A DNA stretch of 61,634 nt, taken from NCBI GenBank assembly GCA_001509375.1, contig LGFT01000003.1, forward strand, positions 1-61,634, in the 5' to 3' direction. The stretch's first letter is position 1, and each line of letters opens with the position of its first letter. The notes under the pieces are model-generated. The model saw nothing but the letters and a program-made list of their open reading frames with translations. It was not told the DNA's origin and did not search any database. Below, piece by piece: positions 9,305 through 18,478 of the stretch. The position numbers and the translations under genes are program-made. Origin of the DNA: Methanothrix harundinacea. Its GTDB lineage: Archaea > Halobacteriota > Methanosarcinia > Methanotrichales > Methanotrichaceae.

Positions 9305-9407
9305 GATAAGATCACAGCCGAGATAGTATGATGACGTCTTAATTCCCAATATTTGGCTTTATACTTTTCCGGGATATGTTGAATCTCTGCGCCGATATCC
9401 GGAGACG

Positions 9408-10619
9408 CTATTTTCGCCTCTCTGTCGTGACCCGCCCCCGCAGCACCTCGCCGGGCTCGCTCCGATAGCCAGACCCGATCACAGTTCCAGGATATATCGA
9501 TGTATTGATTCCGGTCTTGACGTCGTCGCCCATTATGACACCCAGTTTATGTCTCGCGGTCTTCACCCACTCACCCCTGATGTAGGACTGGATGTCTCCA
9601 CGATCGTGACGGAGATTTGCAACAATCGTTCCAGCCCCGAAGTTGCAGTTCGATCCGATGACGCTATCTCCGACATAGCTCAGGTGGGCGACGTTGGTAT
9701 TTTCCATGATGGTGCTGTTTTTGATCTCTACGGCGTTTCCTATGCGGACGTTATCTCCTATGCACGTATAAGGCCTGATGAAACAGTTGGGCCCGATGTC
9801 GCAGTTCTCTCCGATCACCACAGGCCCCTCGATGTAAGAGCCAGACCTTATTCTCGTCCCGACGCCGACAGATACCCTTCCTGAGAGGGTGGCGTTCGGC
9901 TCCACGTCACCCAGGACGGAGTATTGCTCAGAGCTGAGCAGCTTTTCATTGGCGTTCAACAGGTCCCAGGGTCTGCCGATCTCTATCCACTCTTCGATCT
10001 CGGCCACCCGTATCTCTTCTCCCCTCGATACGAGGGCGTTCAAACCGTCGGTGAGCTCATACTCTCCCCTCTCGGAGACGGGAACGTCTCTCAGGACGTC
10101 GAAGATCTTCTCATTGAGGAGGTAGATTCCCGCATTGGCCAGATCTGATGGAGGTGACCTGCTCTTCTCCTTCACGGACTTTAGCTCCCCCCTCTCCACC
10201 TCGAATACGCCGTATCTTGAGGGATCCGGGACCCGTTTAGCAGCCACTGCAAGCCCGTCCGTCCCCACCATCCACTTCAGAGATGATTCATCGGTCAGAA
10301 CGTCGCCGTTGAGCACCAGGAACCGGTCTTTTGCCATCTCTTCGGCCACCATTAGAGCATGGCCTGTACCAAGCTGTTCTTTTTGGACTACGTACTCTAT
10401 CTTTGTTCCAAAATCGCTGCCGTCTTCGAACCTCTCCGTGATGGATTCCAATCGGTAGCCCACGACGAAGATGAACTCGGTTATTCCGGCGTTTGATGCT
10501 CTTTTGACCATATGTTCGAGGAAGGGCTTTCCCCCGGCGGGAAGCATGACCTTGGGCCGCGAAGAGGTGAGCGGCCTCATCCTCGAACCTTCGCCTGCTG
10601 CTAAAACGATCGCCTGCAT
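9408..10619 (-). CDS. Bifunctional sugar-1-phosphate nucleotidyltransferase/acetyltransferase (GlmU-like, copy 1)
   Basis: Same two-domain architecture as its neighbour. The N-terminus MQAIVLAAGEGSRMRPLTSSRPKVM binds the nucleotide, NGDVLTDESS follows, and a hexapeptide-repeat helix (VVIGENCDIGPNCFI, RIGNAVEIKNSTI) occupies roughly residues 245-390. The likely job is acetylation of GlcN-1-P and uridylylation to UDP-GlcNAc, feeding the sugar operon on the other strand. The ATG at 10619 has GAGGTGG about 11 nt upstream; the reading frame runs further 5' but without family support. The length of 403 residues is normal. It lies between tldD (51 nt gap) and copy 2 (about 100 nt gap). Confidence 0.9.
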   Translation of the reverse strand: MQAIVLAAGEGSRMRPLTSSRPKVMLPAGGKPFLEHMVKRASNAGITEFIFVVGYRLESITERFEDGSDFGTKIEYVVQKEQLGTGHALMVAEEMAKDRFLVLNGDVLTDESSLKWMVGTDGLAVAAKRVPDPSRYGVFEVERGELKSVKEKSRSPPSDLANAGIYLLNEKIFDVLRDVPVSERGEYELTDGLNALVSRGEEIRVAEIEEWIEIGRPWDLLNANEKLLSSEQYSVLGDVEPNATLSGRVSVGVGTRIRSGSYIEGPVVIGENCDIGPNCFIRPYTCIGDNVRIGNAVEIKNSTIMENTNVAHLSYVGDSVIGSNCNFGAGTIVANLRHDRGDIQSYIRGEWVKTARHKLGVIMGDDVKTGINTSIYPGTVIGSGYRSEPGEVLRGRVTTERRK

Positions 10620-10670
10620 GAATAGATTTCCACCTCGAATATCATTTTGGGCATCTTCACCCTCTTCCAA

Positions 10671-11993
10671 TCACCCCGAGCCGCCCACCGTCGCCTCTTC
10701 GATGAGGAGGTGGGGCGAGCCGTCGCTGACCGGCACCAACTGGCCGGACTTTCCACACCTTCCGCTATTGAATTTTAGATCGTCTCCGACAGCCTTGACC
10801 TTCTCCAGGATCTCCAGGATGTGACCCGAGAGGGAGACGTCCCTAAGAAGCGACCTGATCTCACCCTCCTCCACCAGGTAGCCGCGCTTGGCGTTGAACT
10901 GAAATACCCCCTCGGCGGTGCTCACCTGGCCACCTCTGCTCCCCAGAAGGTAGACCCCGTCTTTCATCTCCTCCAGGATCTCAGGGAGCTTCCAGCCGTC
11001 TTTGGCGGGAGCGATGTAGGTGTTGCTCATCCTCACCACAGGCCTTGCACACCCCTGGGCCCGGGCGTTCCGAGGGGTCCCCCCCAATCGACCCGCAGTC
11101 TCCCGGGAGTGGAGGTAGGACCGGAGAACTCCGTCCTCGACGATGACCGTCTCGCCTGAACTGGACCCCTCGTCGTCGAAGGGGTAGTGGCCATAGAGGG
11201 GGAGGCTCGGATCGTCCTTTACCGTCACCAGCTCTGAGCCGATCACATCGCCGATCTTCCCCTCCAGGATCGATCCCCCCTCGAGGACAATGTCCGCCTC
11301 GGCGGCGTGGCCCACTGCCTCGTGGACGAAGACGCCCCCTAGCTCCTGGTCGACGACGACGGGATAGCTCCCGCCCTTGGGTGCCTTCGCGTCCAGGAGG
11401 GCGACGGCGGTCTCCCCAGCCCTCCGGGCGAGGCCCACAGCATCGACCTCATCGAAGAGCTCAAGGCCCATGGTTCCGGCCTTGCTCTCCATCCCGGCCT
11501 GATAAAGCCCCGCCCGGCTCGCCACGGCGGTGACGTAGAAGCCGACCCTCGTCGTCTCATGCTCGAGATCTCTCCCGTCAGAGCTGGTATAATGGGTATT
11601 CACCAAAACCTCGTTGTAGACCGCCTGGGTGCTGGATACCCCTTCCACCTTCGCTGCGTCTTCGACCTCCCGGATCAGCCCGACCTTCTCCTCCAGGGAG
11701 AGGTCGCCCGGGTCCTTCTTCACCCGGATTTTTTCGCTTTTTCCGGGCAGCGAAGACGCTAGTTTTAGCGTCTCCTCTCCGCCTATCCTCAGAGCGGTCC
11801 TTTTTGCAGTCTCTAGACATCCCGGCAGATCGTCCAGGCTCTCGGTCTGGACGAATCCCCAGGACCCTCCGAATAGGGCCCTGATGGCAGCCCCAAGAAA
11901 GAAGCTCTCAGAGATCTCATCCAGCTCCCCGTTGTCGAGGACTATCCTGGTGCTCTTGCCCCGTAGCACCCTAAGATCGTGAAACTCGTCCAT
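10671..11993 (-). CDS. tldD: TldD-type metalloprotease
   Basis: A TldD/PmbA-family zinc protease. The TldD hallmark HEAVGHAAE is present at residues 224-232 of the 440-residue form, supplying the HExxxH metal ligands. The C-terminal beta-sandwich half includes SSSGETVIVEDGVLRSYLHSRETA in pieces around residues 285-310. In bacteria TldD works with TldE to degrade unfolded or peptide substrates. Here no TldE/PmbA partner lies next to it, which is unusual. I start at the ATG at 11993, which has GGTGAGG eight nt upstream, instead of a GTG 39 nt earlier. It sits downstream of lonB and VAT on the same strand, consistent with a proteolysis cluster. Confidence 0.9.
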   Translation of the reverse strand: MDEFHDLRVLRGKSTRIVLDNGELDEISESFFLGAAIRALFGGSWGFVQTESLDDLPGCLETAKRTALRIGGEETLKLASSLPGKSEKIRVKKDPGDLSLEEKVGLIREVEDAAKVEGVSSTQAVYNEVLVNTHYTSSDGRDLEHETTRVGFYVTAVASRAGLYQAGMESKAGTMGLELFDEVDAVGLARRAGETAVALLDAKAPKGGSYPVVVDQELGGVFVHEAVGHAAEADIVLEGGSILEGKIGDVIGSELVTVKDDPSLPLYGHYPFDDEGSSSGETVIVEDGVLRSYLHSRETAGRLGGTPRNARAQGCARPVVRMSNTYIAPAKDGWKLPEILEEMKDGVYLLGSRGGQVSTAEGVFQFNAKRGYLVEEGEIRSLLRDVSLSGHILEILEKVKAVGDDLKFNSGRCGKSGQLVPVSDGSPHLLIEEATVGGSG

Positions 11994-12149
11994 CTGATGT
12001 ACCTCACCAAGCCATCTCGATGAGAGGATCACATTGGTACGACTTAACCCTGTCTATGGGCAGATATAGAATGGCATAATATGAACAATTTCTTAAAAAA
12101 AGAGGTGACCCGCGGGGTTGGAGGGGGCCAGGCTAATCTGGCCACCCCT

Positions 12150-14072
12150 CTACAGGCTTTTGCTCGGGGTCGTTATCGGCTCGGGCAGGATTATACCAAG
12201 CTTCTTCTCCGCGGCGAACTTCTTCAACTTCTCCAGAAGCTTCGGCTTTTGGCCCGAGAAGCTGTACTCGAAGACCTCGCTGATGGAGGTGACCGGGATG
12301 ATCTTGATCCTGTCCTTGAAGGTGTCGTCGATGAGGACATCCCCCTCGTTGGACTTGGGGATGAGGACGGTGGTGATCCCGGCCTGAGCCGCGGCCTCGA
12401 TCTTCTGGGTGACGCCTCCGACTGGGAGGACGTCGCCCCTCACCGAGAGGGAGCCGGTCATGGCTATGTTCTGCTTGATGGGGACGCTCTCAAGAGCCGA
12501 TATCACGGCTGTAGCTATGGATATGGAGGCGCTGTCCCCCTCGACCCCCTCGTAGGTCCCTATGAACTGGATGTGGACGTCCTTGTTGGTGATGTCCTCG
12601 CCGAGGAACTTCTTTATCAGGGCGGAGACGTTCTGGACCGCCTCCTTGGCGATCTCCTGGAGCCTTCCGGTGGCGATCACCTTCCCCTCCTCTTTGGACT
12701 GGGCGGGGGTCACCTCGGCCATGATGGGGAGGACTATCCCCGAGTCGCCGACGACGGCGAGGCCGTTTACCCTGCCGATCTCGGCGCCGGCGTTCTTGAA
12801 CATGCTGTAGTCCTTCCTCCTCTCCAGGTACATGTCGGCGAGCTGCTGCTCGACGGACCGGGCCATCTTCTTCGCCTCCAGGACGTGCCTCGTCTCGGTG
12901 AGGGGCGCTCCCTCAGACCGTGCGACGTCGCCAGCCACCCTGATCAGGCCGCCCAAATCCCGGAGGAGAAGGGTGAGGTGGCCCTTCCTCCCGGCCCTTC
13001 TCTTCGCCTCTCTCACGATCTCGGCGACGGCGTCCCTGGTGAAGTGGGGGATCTTCCCGTCCCGGATCACCTCCTGGGCGACGAACCGGACGAGCTTCTC
13101 CCGGTTCTCGACGGTGTCGTCCATGGTGTCCCTCATGTAGACCTCGTAGCCGTACCCCTTGATCCTGGACCGAAGAGCGGGGTGCATCCCGCCCATGGCG
13201 TCGAGGTTTCCTGCGGCGATCATCACGAAGTCGCAAGGCACGGGGTCGGTCCTGACAAGGGCTCCTGAGGACCGCTCGCTCTGGCCGGTGATGGGGTACT
13301 CGCCTTCCTGAAGAGAGGTGAGGAGGCTCTGCTGGGACTCGAGCCTCAGGGTGTTCACCTCGTCGATGAAGAGAACGCCCTTGTGGGCCCTGTGGATGGC
13401 GCCACACTCGACCCTATCGTGGCTGGGGGTCTCGAGGCCGCCGGACTGGAAAGGATCGTGCCGGACGTCGCCGAGGAGGGCCCCGGCGTGGGCCCCCGTG
13501 GCGTCGACGTAAGGAGCCTTATTCTGTTTGCTGTTGTCCACGAGGAGCTTCGGCACCAGGGAGTCGTCCTTGGGGATGAGGTAGCGCATGGAGAGGAAGA
13601 TCAGGGCCGCGGCTATGATCCCGAAGAGGAGCTGGCCAGTATAGTAGGCGTAGACGAGGAGGCCCATCATGATAAGCATGAAGAACATGTTCCTGGTTTG
13701 GGTCTTCTTCCGTGCCTCCATCTTGTGGGCGTCCACTATCTGTCTGCCCCTTCCCGCAGGGACCACCCTGACCTTGGGGTTGTTGTTGTCCTCGGGGTTG
13801 TTGTATACCAGGACGTCCTGAAGCTCCTCGACAGGGAGAAGCTCGCTCATGGCTCTTCCCAGCATCGATTTGCCCGTACCGGGAGAGCCGATGAGCATCA
13901 CGTGGCGGCGCTGGTGGGCCGCCTTCTTGATCACCTCCACCGCCTCGTCCTGGCCGATCACCTGGTCGATCAGGCTCTCGGACACCTTGACTCCGCTGGT
14001 GTCTTCAAACTCGGTGTTTCCCAACAGATTACTCTTCTCGTCGTCCAACAAAATATCGGCCCTCTCCTCCAT
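12150..14072 (-). CDS. lonB: Archaeal membrane-anchored Lon protease (LonB)
   Basis: An ATP-dependent protease tethered to the inner face of the membrane. In the 640-residue form, Walker A GSPGTGKS is at 62-69 and the Walker B strand GVLFIDEVN at 232-240. Two adjacent membrane spans (about 129-146 and 149-165) are inserted between them, the LonB arrangement. The catalytic dyad is S514 in EGVEGDSASIS and K557 in GGVTQKIEAA; the 43-residue spacing agrees with the family. I start at the ATG at 14072, with GGAAGGT six nt upstream. VAT ends 63 nt upstream and tldD follows, so the genes probably form one quality-control transcription unit. Length and motifs are normal. Confidence 0.96.
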   Translation of the reverse strand: MEERADILLDDEKSNLLGNTEFEDTSGVKVSESLIDQVIGQDEAVEVIKKAAHQRRHVMLIGSPGTGKSMLGRAMSELLPVEELQDVLVYNNPEDNNNPKVRVVPAGRGRQIVDAHKMEARKKTQTRNMFFMLIMMGLLVYAYYTGQLLFGIIAAALIFLSMRYLIPKDDSLVPKLLVDNSKQNKAPYVDATGAHAGALLGDVRHDPFQSGGLETPSHDRVECGAIHRAHKGVLFIDEVNTLRLESQQSLLTSLQEGEYPITGQSERSSGALVRTDPVPCDFVMIAAGNLDAMGGMHPALRSRIKGYGYEVYMRDTMDDTVENREKLVRFVAQEVIRDGKIPHFTRDAVAEIVREAKRRAGRKGHLTLLLRDLGGLIRVAGDVARSEGAPLTETRHVLEAKKMARSVEQQLADMYLERRKDYSMFKNAGAEIGRVNGLAVVGDSGIVLPIMAEVTPAQSKEEGKVIATGRLQEIAKEAVQNVSALIKKFLGEDITNKDVHIQFIGTYEGVEGDSASISIATAVISALESVPIKQNIAMTGSLSVRGDVLPVGGVTQKIEAAAQAGITTVLIPKSNEGDVLIDDTFKDRIKIIPVTSISEVFEYSFSGQKPKLLEKLKKFAAEKKLGIILPEPITTPSKSL

Positions 14073-14135
14073 ATGTAGACCTTCCAACCTATATAACTGA
14101 TGCTGAGATCGCTTATCCTCGGACGTCAATTTGCT

Positions 14136-16298
14136 TCACACCTCAAACTCTTTCATCACCCTCTGATAATCTGCCGCCATCTCCGGGGTAAGGTGAGGCT
14201 TCGCCCTAAGAAAAGCATCCCGGAAGTGGCGTTCTTCGACGAGGATCCGGTCGAGGATCAGATCCTCCCTTCTCATCCCCGGGGTGATGCTCTCTCTGAG
14301 GGCGATCATCCCCGCCTCCCGGCAGAGGGTCTCGATATCGGCTCCGGTCCACCCCCCCGTCATCTCCGAGAGGTCGGCGACGGAGACGTCCTCGGCGAGG
14401 GGCATCCCCGAGAGGTGGATCTCGAAGATCCTCTCTCTCGCCACCCCGTCGGGGACCGGAATCCTTATCAGCCTATCGAACCGTCCCGGCCGCAGGAGCG
14501 ACGGATCCACCAGGTCGGGCCTGTTGGTGGCGGCGAGGACCACCACGTCCTTCAGCTCGACAACGCCGTCCAGCTCCGTCAAAATCTGGCTCACCACCCT
14601 CTCGGTGGCGTGAGAGTCGAGCCCCGACCCTCGGGCGGGGACTATCGAGTCCACCTCGTCGAAGAAGATGAGAGATGGAGCCGCCTGCTTCGCCTTCCGG
14701 AATACCTCTCTCACCGCCCGTTCCGACTCTCCGACCCACTTGGAGAGGAGCTCCGGGCCCTTCACGGAGATGAAGTTGACGCCGCTCTCGGTGGCCACGG
14801 CCTTGGCGAGGAGGGTCTTTCCCGTCCCCGGTGGGCCGAAGAGGAGAACGCCTCGGGGAGGCCTGATTCCGATCGCTTCGAAGGCCTCGGGGTACTTGAG
14901 GGGCCACTCGACCGCCTCCACCAGCTCCTGCTTCGCTCTTTCGAGGCCGCCCACCTGGTGCCAGTGGACCTCCGCCACCTCCACGAAGACCTCTCTCATG
15001 GCGGAGGGCTCGATCATCTTGAGGGCGAACCGAAAGTCGTCGTCTGTCACCTTCAAGCCTTCGAGGACTCTGATGGGTATCAACTCCTCGGAGTCGAGGT
15101 CCGGGATCAACCTTTTTAGGGTGTGCATCGCCGCCTCTTTGCATAGCGACGCGAGGTCCGCCCCCACAAATCCGTGGGTCATCTCGGCAATCGCCTCCAG
15201 GTCCACCTCCTCGGCGAGGGGCATCCCTCGAGTGTGGACGTAGAGGATCTCTAGCCTCCCGTTCTTGTCCGGGATCCCGATCTCGATCTCCCGGTCAAAT
15301 CTCCCTCCCCGCCTGATGGCAGGATCGAGGGAGTTGGGCCTGTTGGTGGCGGCGACGACTATCACCTCCCCCCGGGAGGCGAGGCCGTCCATGAGAGATA
15401 GAAGCTGGGCCACCACCCTCCGTTCCAGGTCGCCCGCCACCTCCTCTCTCTTAGGGGCTATCGAGTCGATCTCGTCGATGAAGATGATCGAAGGGGCGCT
15501 CCTCTCCGCCTCTTCGAAGATCTCCCGGAGCCTCTTCTCAGACTCGCCGTAAAACTTAGAAGTGATCTCGGGGCCGCTGATGCTGATGAAGTTCGCCTCC
15601 GTCTCGCTCGCCACAGCTCTGGCGATCAGGGTCTTTCCCGTCCCCGGCGGGCCGAAGAGGAGGAGGCCCTGTGGAGGGCGGATTCCGAGCTTTTGGAATA
15701 TCTCGGGATGTCTGAGAGGAAGCTCAATCATCTCTCTGACCATCCTGATCTCTCTTGCGAGACCGCCTATATCCTCGTAGGAGACGTCTCTGACCGCCAT
15801 CTCCTCGATGGTCTCTTTGAGGATCTTGATCTCGGTCTCGGCTGCGACCACCACCGGCCCCTTGGGGGCGGTGCTCACCACCACAAAACCCAGGGATGAG
15901 GAGATCATCTCCACCTTCAGCTGCTCGCCCTTAACGATGGGCCTTCCCAGGAGGGTCCTGTGGAGGTACTGGGGCCCTCCGATCAGCCTGGTCCTGGTGG
16001 TGGGCGCCACGACGATCCTTTTGGCGGGCCGGGCCTCGCTCTTTGCTACAGCGACTTTGTCGTCTATCCCGACGCCGAGGTTGCTTCGAAGGTTTCCGTC
16101 TATCCTGATGATGTCGGGAGAGTCCTTGGGCGAAGCCTGCCAGGCGACGGCGTAGATGCTCTTTTTGCCCAGAATCTCCACAACGCCACCGCCCTCGACG
16201 CCCATGTCGCGGATCAGATCCAAAGAGAGGCGAGCGATCCCTCGGCCGACGTCCCTGTGGTAGGCCTCCGCCACCTTGAGTGTGATGGTCTTATTCAT
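14136..16298 (-). CDS. CDC48/VAT AAA+ ATPase
   Basis: The archaeal homologue of p97/Cdc48, a hexameric unfoldase that hands substrates to the proteasome or other proteases. The N-domain (1-170) has the double-psi barrel and a second subdomain. Walker A motifs GPPGTGKT are at 216-223 (D1) and 488-495 (D2). Walker B motifs are [12 protein letters not shown] and [12 protein letters not shown], and both second-region-of-homology arginine motifs ([20 protein letters not shown]) are present. The 720 residues are close to the usual 740. It begins 31 nt after a winged-helix regulator gene and is followed by lonB. The context suggests regulated protein quality control. Confidence 0.96.
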   Translation of the reverse strand: MNKTITLKVAEAYHRDVGRGIARLSLDLIRDMGVEGGGVVEILGKKSIYAVAWQASPKDSPDIIRIDGNLRSNLGVGIDDKVAVAKSEARPAKRIVVAPTTRTRLIGGPQYLHRTLLGRPIVKGEQLKVEMISSSLGFVVVSTAPKGPVVVAAETEIKILKETIEEMAVRDVSYEDIGGLAREIRMVREMIELPLRHPEIFQKLGIRPPQGLLLFGPPGTGKTLIARAVASETEANFISISGPEITSKFYGESEKRLREIFEEAERSAPSIIFIDEIDSIAPKREEVAGDLERRVVAQLLSLMDGLASRGEVIVVAATNRPNSLDPAIRRGGRFDREIEIGIPDKNGRLEILYVHTRGMPLAEEVDLEAIAEMTHGFVGADLASLCKEAAMHTLKRLIPDLDSEELIPIRVLEGLKVTDDDFRFALKMIEPSAMREVFVEVAEVHWHQVGGLERAKQELVEAVEWPLKYPEAFEAIGIRPPRGVLLFGPPGTGKTLLAKAVATESGVNFISVKGPELLSKWVGESERAVREVFRKAKQAAPSLIFFDEVDSIVPARGSGLDSHATERVVSQILTELDGVVELKDVVVLAATNRPDLVDPSLLRPGRFDRLIRIPVPDGVARERIFEIHLSGMPLAEDVSVADLSEMTGGWTGADIETLCREAGMIALRESITPGMRREDLILDRILVEERHFRDAFLRAKPHLTPEMAADYQRVMKEFEV

Positions 16299-16329
16299 GC
16301 TGATCTATATCCAAAATCGTTCATATCGT

Positions 16330-16998
16330 TCATATCGTCCAGGCATCGTCCCGCTTCTGAACCTTGCCCTGGGCGGCGAGCCTTCCGAGCCGCTCCTCCA
16401 CCACGGCCGGTGGGATCCCAAGCCTTCTCGCCAGAGGTTCCGCCCTGGAATCGCCAGATATGAGGGCGGTGAGTATCTCGGCCTCCAGCTGGTCGGAGGC
16501 GCACCTTTCGATAAGGCCGGTGGCCAGCCTCTTGATCAGCATTTCCTTGGAGTCTATCTCCTCCATCAGCTTTCTCAGCCGGAGCCTCTCCTCCTCCAGA
16601 TCTCGTAGGCGGGAGCATATCTCCTCCAGCTCCCCCGACCGTCCCGTCTCCCCCTCCAATGAGCTTCGAGAAGGGGCGCTGGAAGGTTGGGCTGAGATCT
16701 TCTGAGAGACATGGGGTCGATAGGTCCGGATCCCGTAGGAATGGGGCGAGAAGGCCACCTCCAGTACGATGTTCTCGGCTATCCTGAAGTACTTCCGGCG
16801 CCGGTCGTCCCGGTAGCACTCGATGAGGCCCGCCCGCTCCAGCATCTCCAGGTGATCTATCACCGCCTTCGGTCCCAGGTCAAGCCTCTTTGCCATCTCG
16901 TTGAAGTAGAAGGGACGGAAGGAGAGGAGCTGCAGAATGCGCCTGCGGTTCTCGTTCCCCAGTATGTCCAGAATCTCTACGGGATCCAAAACGATCAC
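16330..16998 (-). CDS. Winged-helix (ArsR-like) transcriptional regulator with coiled coil
   Basis: A 222-residue DNA-binding protein. Residues 8-85 form a winged helix (LDILGNENRRRILQLLS, then YFNEMAKRLDLGPKAVIDHLEMLERAGLIEC and the basic wing YRDDRRRKYFRI). A predicted coiled coil spans about 125-170, and a second small helical domain around 180-222 (AEPLARRLGIPPAVVEERLGRLAAQG) resembles another helix-turn-helix. It is the first gene of the VAT-lonB unit, with the stop 31 nt from the VAT start. It may control that unit and itself: its promoter region holds three GGTARTT direct repeats. The ligand or stress signal is unknown; no metal-binding cysteine cluster is visible. Confidence 0.82.
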   Translation of the reverse strand: MIVLDPVEILDILGNENRRRILQLLSFRPFYFNEMAKRLDLGPKAVIDHLEMLERAGLIECYRDDRRRKYFRIAENIVLEVAFSPHSYGIRTYRPHVSQKISAQPSSAPSRSSLEGETGRSGELEEICSRLRDLEEERLRLRKLMEEIDSKEMLIKRLATGLIERCASDQLEAEILTALISGDSRAEPLARRLGIPPAVVEERLGRLAAQGKVQKRDDAWTI

Positions 16999-17004
16999 TC
17001 AAAA

Positions 17005-17043
17005 GGTAATTGGTAGTTAGTAACCTCAGGTAATTATATAAAG
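17005..17043 (-). promoter_or_regulatory. Promoter and candidate operator of the winged-helix regulator
   Basis: On the minus strand a TATA element CCTTTATATAAT lies at about 17033-17043. Between it and the start codon are three direct repeats of the form GGTARTT (plus-strand coordinates 17005-17011, 17012-17018 and 17029-17035). They straddle the predicted transcription start. That position suits binding of a repressor to its own promoter. The assignment is an inference. Confidence 0.4.
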
Positions 17044-17065
17044 GTTTCGTCGATGGTAGAAGCGA

Positions 17066-18385
17066 TTAAGCTCCACCAACATAATCTACATTGGACCCCT
17101 TTTTCGGCAGGACCAAGATCTTATCAACACGGTTGTAGTCCATGTCCACCACCTCGAAACGAAGATCGCCCCAGTCGAAGTGGTCTCCGGGGGAGGGAAT
17201 CCGCTCAAAGTGTATTATCACAAACCCCCCCAGGGTATGATATAGGCCGCCGTCCTCGTCGGGGAGCTTCTCTATCCCGAAGGCCTCCTCGAACTCGTCT
17301 ATCGGCATCATCCCGTCTATAAGCCAGGATCCGTCCTCCCTCCTGGTCATCTGAGGCTCTGTAAGCTCGTCGATGTGGGGAATGTCCCCCACTATCGCCT
17401 CGAGGATGTCTGTGAGAGCCACCACCCCCTGAACCGCCCCGTACTCGTCCACGACGATGGCCAGGTGGATCCCCGTCTCCTTGAACCGTTCCAAGACCTT
17501 CAGGCCCCTCATGCTCTCGGGGACGAAGAGGGGTGGAAGAACGGCTCCTGCGAGGTTGAACTCCTCCCCCCCATCGGCGTATAGAAGGAGGTCTTTTGCC
17601 TGGACCACCCCGACGACGCTGTCCAGATCGCCTTCGCATACGGGAAAGAGGGAGTATGACCTGCCGGATATCTTCTCCCGGATCGCCTCCGGTTTATCAT
17701 CGGCGTTCAGCCATACGATCTTAGACCTCGGGGTCATAAATGTAGCAACCCTCCGATCTCCGAGGCGGAAGACCCTTTCCACCATATCCTTCTCCGCCTC
17801 CTCGAAGACCCCGGCCCCCGTTCCCTGGTCTATCAGGATCTTTATCTCCTCCTCGGTGACTGGAGGCTCATTGTTCGGCTTTATGCCCAGGAGCTTTATC
17901 GAGAGATTCGTCGAGACGCTCAGAACAAACACTAGAGGGGCAGCGATCTTGGAGAGGAGGCTCATGGGCGAGGCGACGATGGATGCGATCTTCTCGGGGT
18001 TAGTGAGGGCCAGCCTCTTTGGAACCAGCTCTCCGAGGACGAGGGTCGCATACGCGATCCCCACCACCACGATCCCGATGCTGAAGAGCTCGCTGTGAGA
18101 TGCCAAGGCTGGGACCCCGTCCAACCTCAGGGCGAGATCCCTGGCTATGGTGGCACCTCCAAAGGCCCCTGTCAGGATGCCGACGAGGGTTATACCGATC
18201 TGGATCGTTGAGAGGAAGGGGGTGGGCTCATTTGCGAGATCAAGGGCGGTCTTGGCCCCCGAACTTCCCTCCGCCCCCATCTGCTGAAGCCTCGCCTTCC
18301 GGGAGGATACGACGGCTATCTCGGACATGGCAAAGATGCCGTTAGCGATTATTAGCAAAATTATAATTATAATCTCAGTGGCCAT
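17066..18385 (-). CDS. CNNM/CorC-HlyC family membrane protein with CBS pair
   Basis: A 439-residue protein of the hemolysin-III-like/CNNM family, thought to act in divalent cation efflux. The N-terminal DUF21 domain (1-190) has about four hydrophobic segments, starting IIIIILLIIANGIFAMSEIAVVSS. A CBS pair follows (about 205-330; FMTPRSKIVWLNADD, then GIHLAIVVDEYGAVQGVVALTDILEAIVG). The C-terminal CorC_HlyC domain (about 345-430) contains IDGMMPIDEFEEAFGI. The start is the ATG at 18385, with a TATA-like CCTATATATTTT about 45 nt upstream. It lies between the VAT operon and htpX on the same strand. Transported ion unknown. Confidence 0.88.
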   Translation of the reverse strand: MATEIIIIILLIIANGIFAMSEIAVVSSRKARLQQMGAEGSSGAKTALDLANEPTPFLSTIQIGITLVGILTGAFGGATIARDLALRLDGVPALASHSELFSIGIVVVGIAYATLVLGELVPKRLALTNPEKIASIVASPMSLLSKIAAPLVFVLSVSTNLSIKLLGIKPNNEPPVTEEEIKILIDQGTGAGVFEEAEKDMVERVFRLGDRRVATFMTPRSKIVWLNADDKPEAIREKISGRSYSLFPVCEGDLDSVVGVVQAKDLLLYADGGEEFNLAGAVLPPLFVPESMRGLKVLERFKETGIHLAIVVDEYGAVQGVVALTDILEAIVGDIPHIDELTEPQMTRREDGSWLIDGMMPIDEFEEAFGIEKLPDEDGGLYHTLGGFVIIHFERIPSPGDHFDWGDLRFEVVDMDYNRVDKILVLPKKGSNVDYVGGA

Positions 18386-18478
18386 GGAGGATTTCTCTTT
18401 TCGGCTTTAATGCAATTCGACCTTAAAATATATAGGCCGATCTCCGCCGGAGGTCCCGGCAGAGGTCGACTTTGAGCG

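Noticed and set aside
12081-13268. Long open frame (395 codons) on the plus strand opposite lonB
   Set aside because: Product is a low-complexity shadow of the GC-rich lonB codons with no family similarity; lonB on the other strand is certain.
14100-15119. Open frame of 339 codons opposite VAT
   Set aside because: Antisense shadow of the second AAA domain, Arg/His/Leu-rich composition, no start signal.
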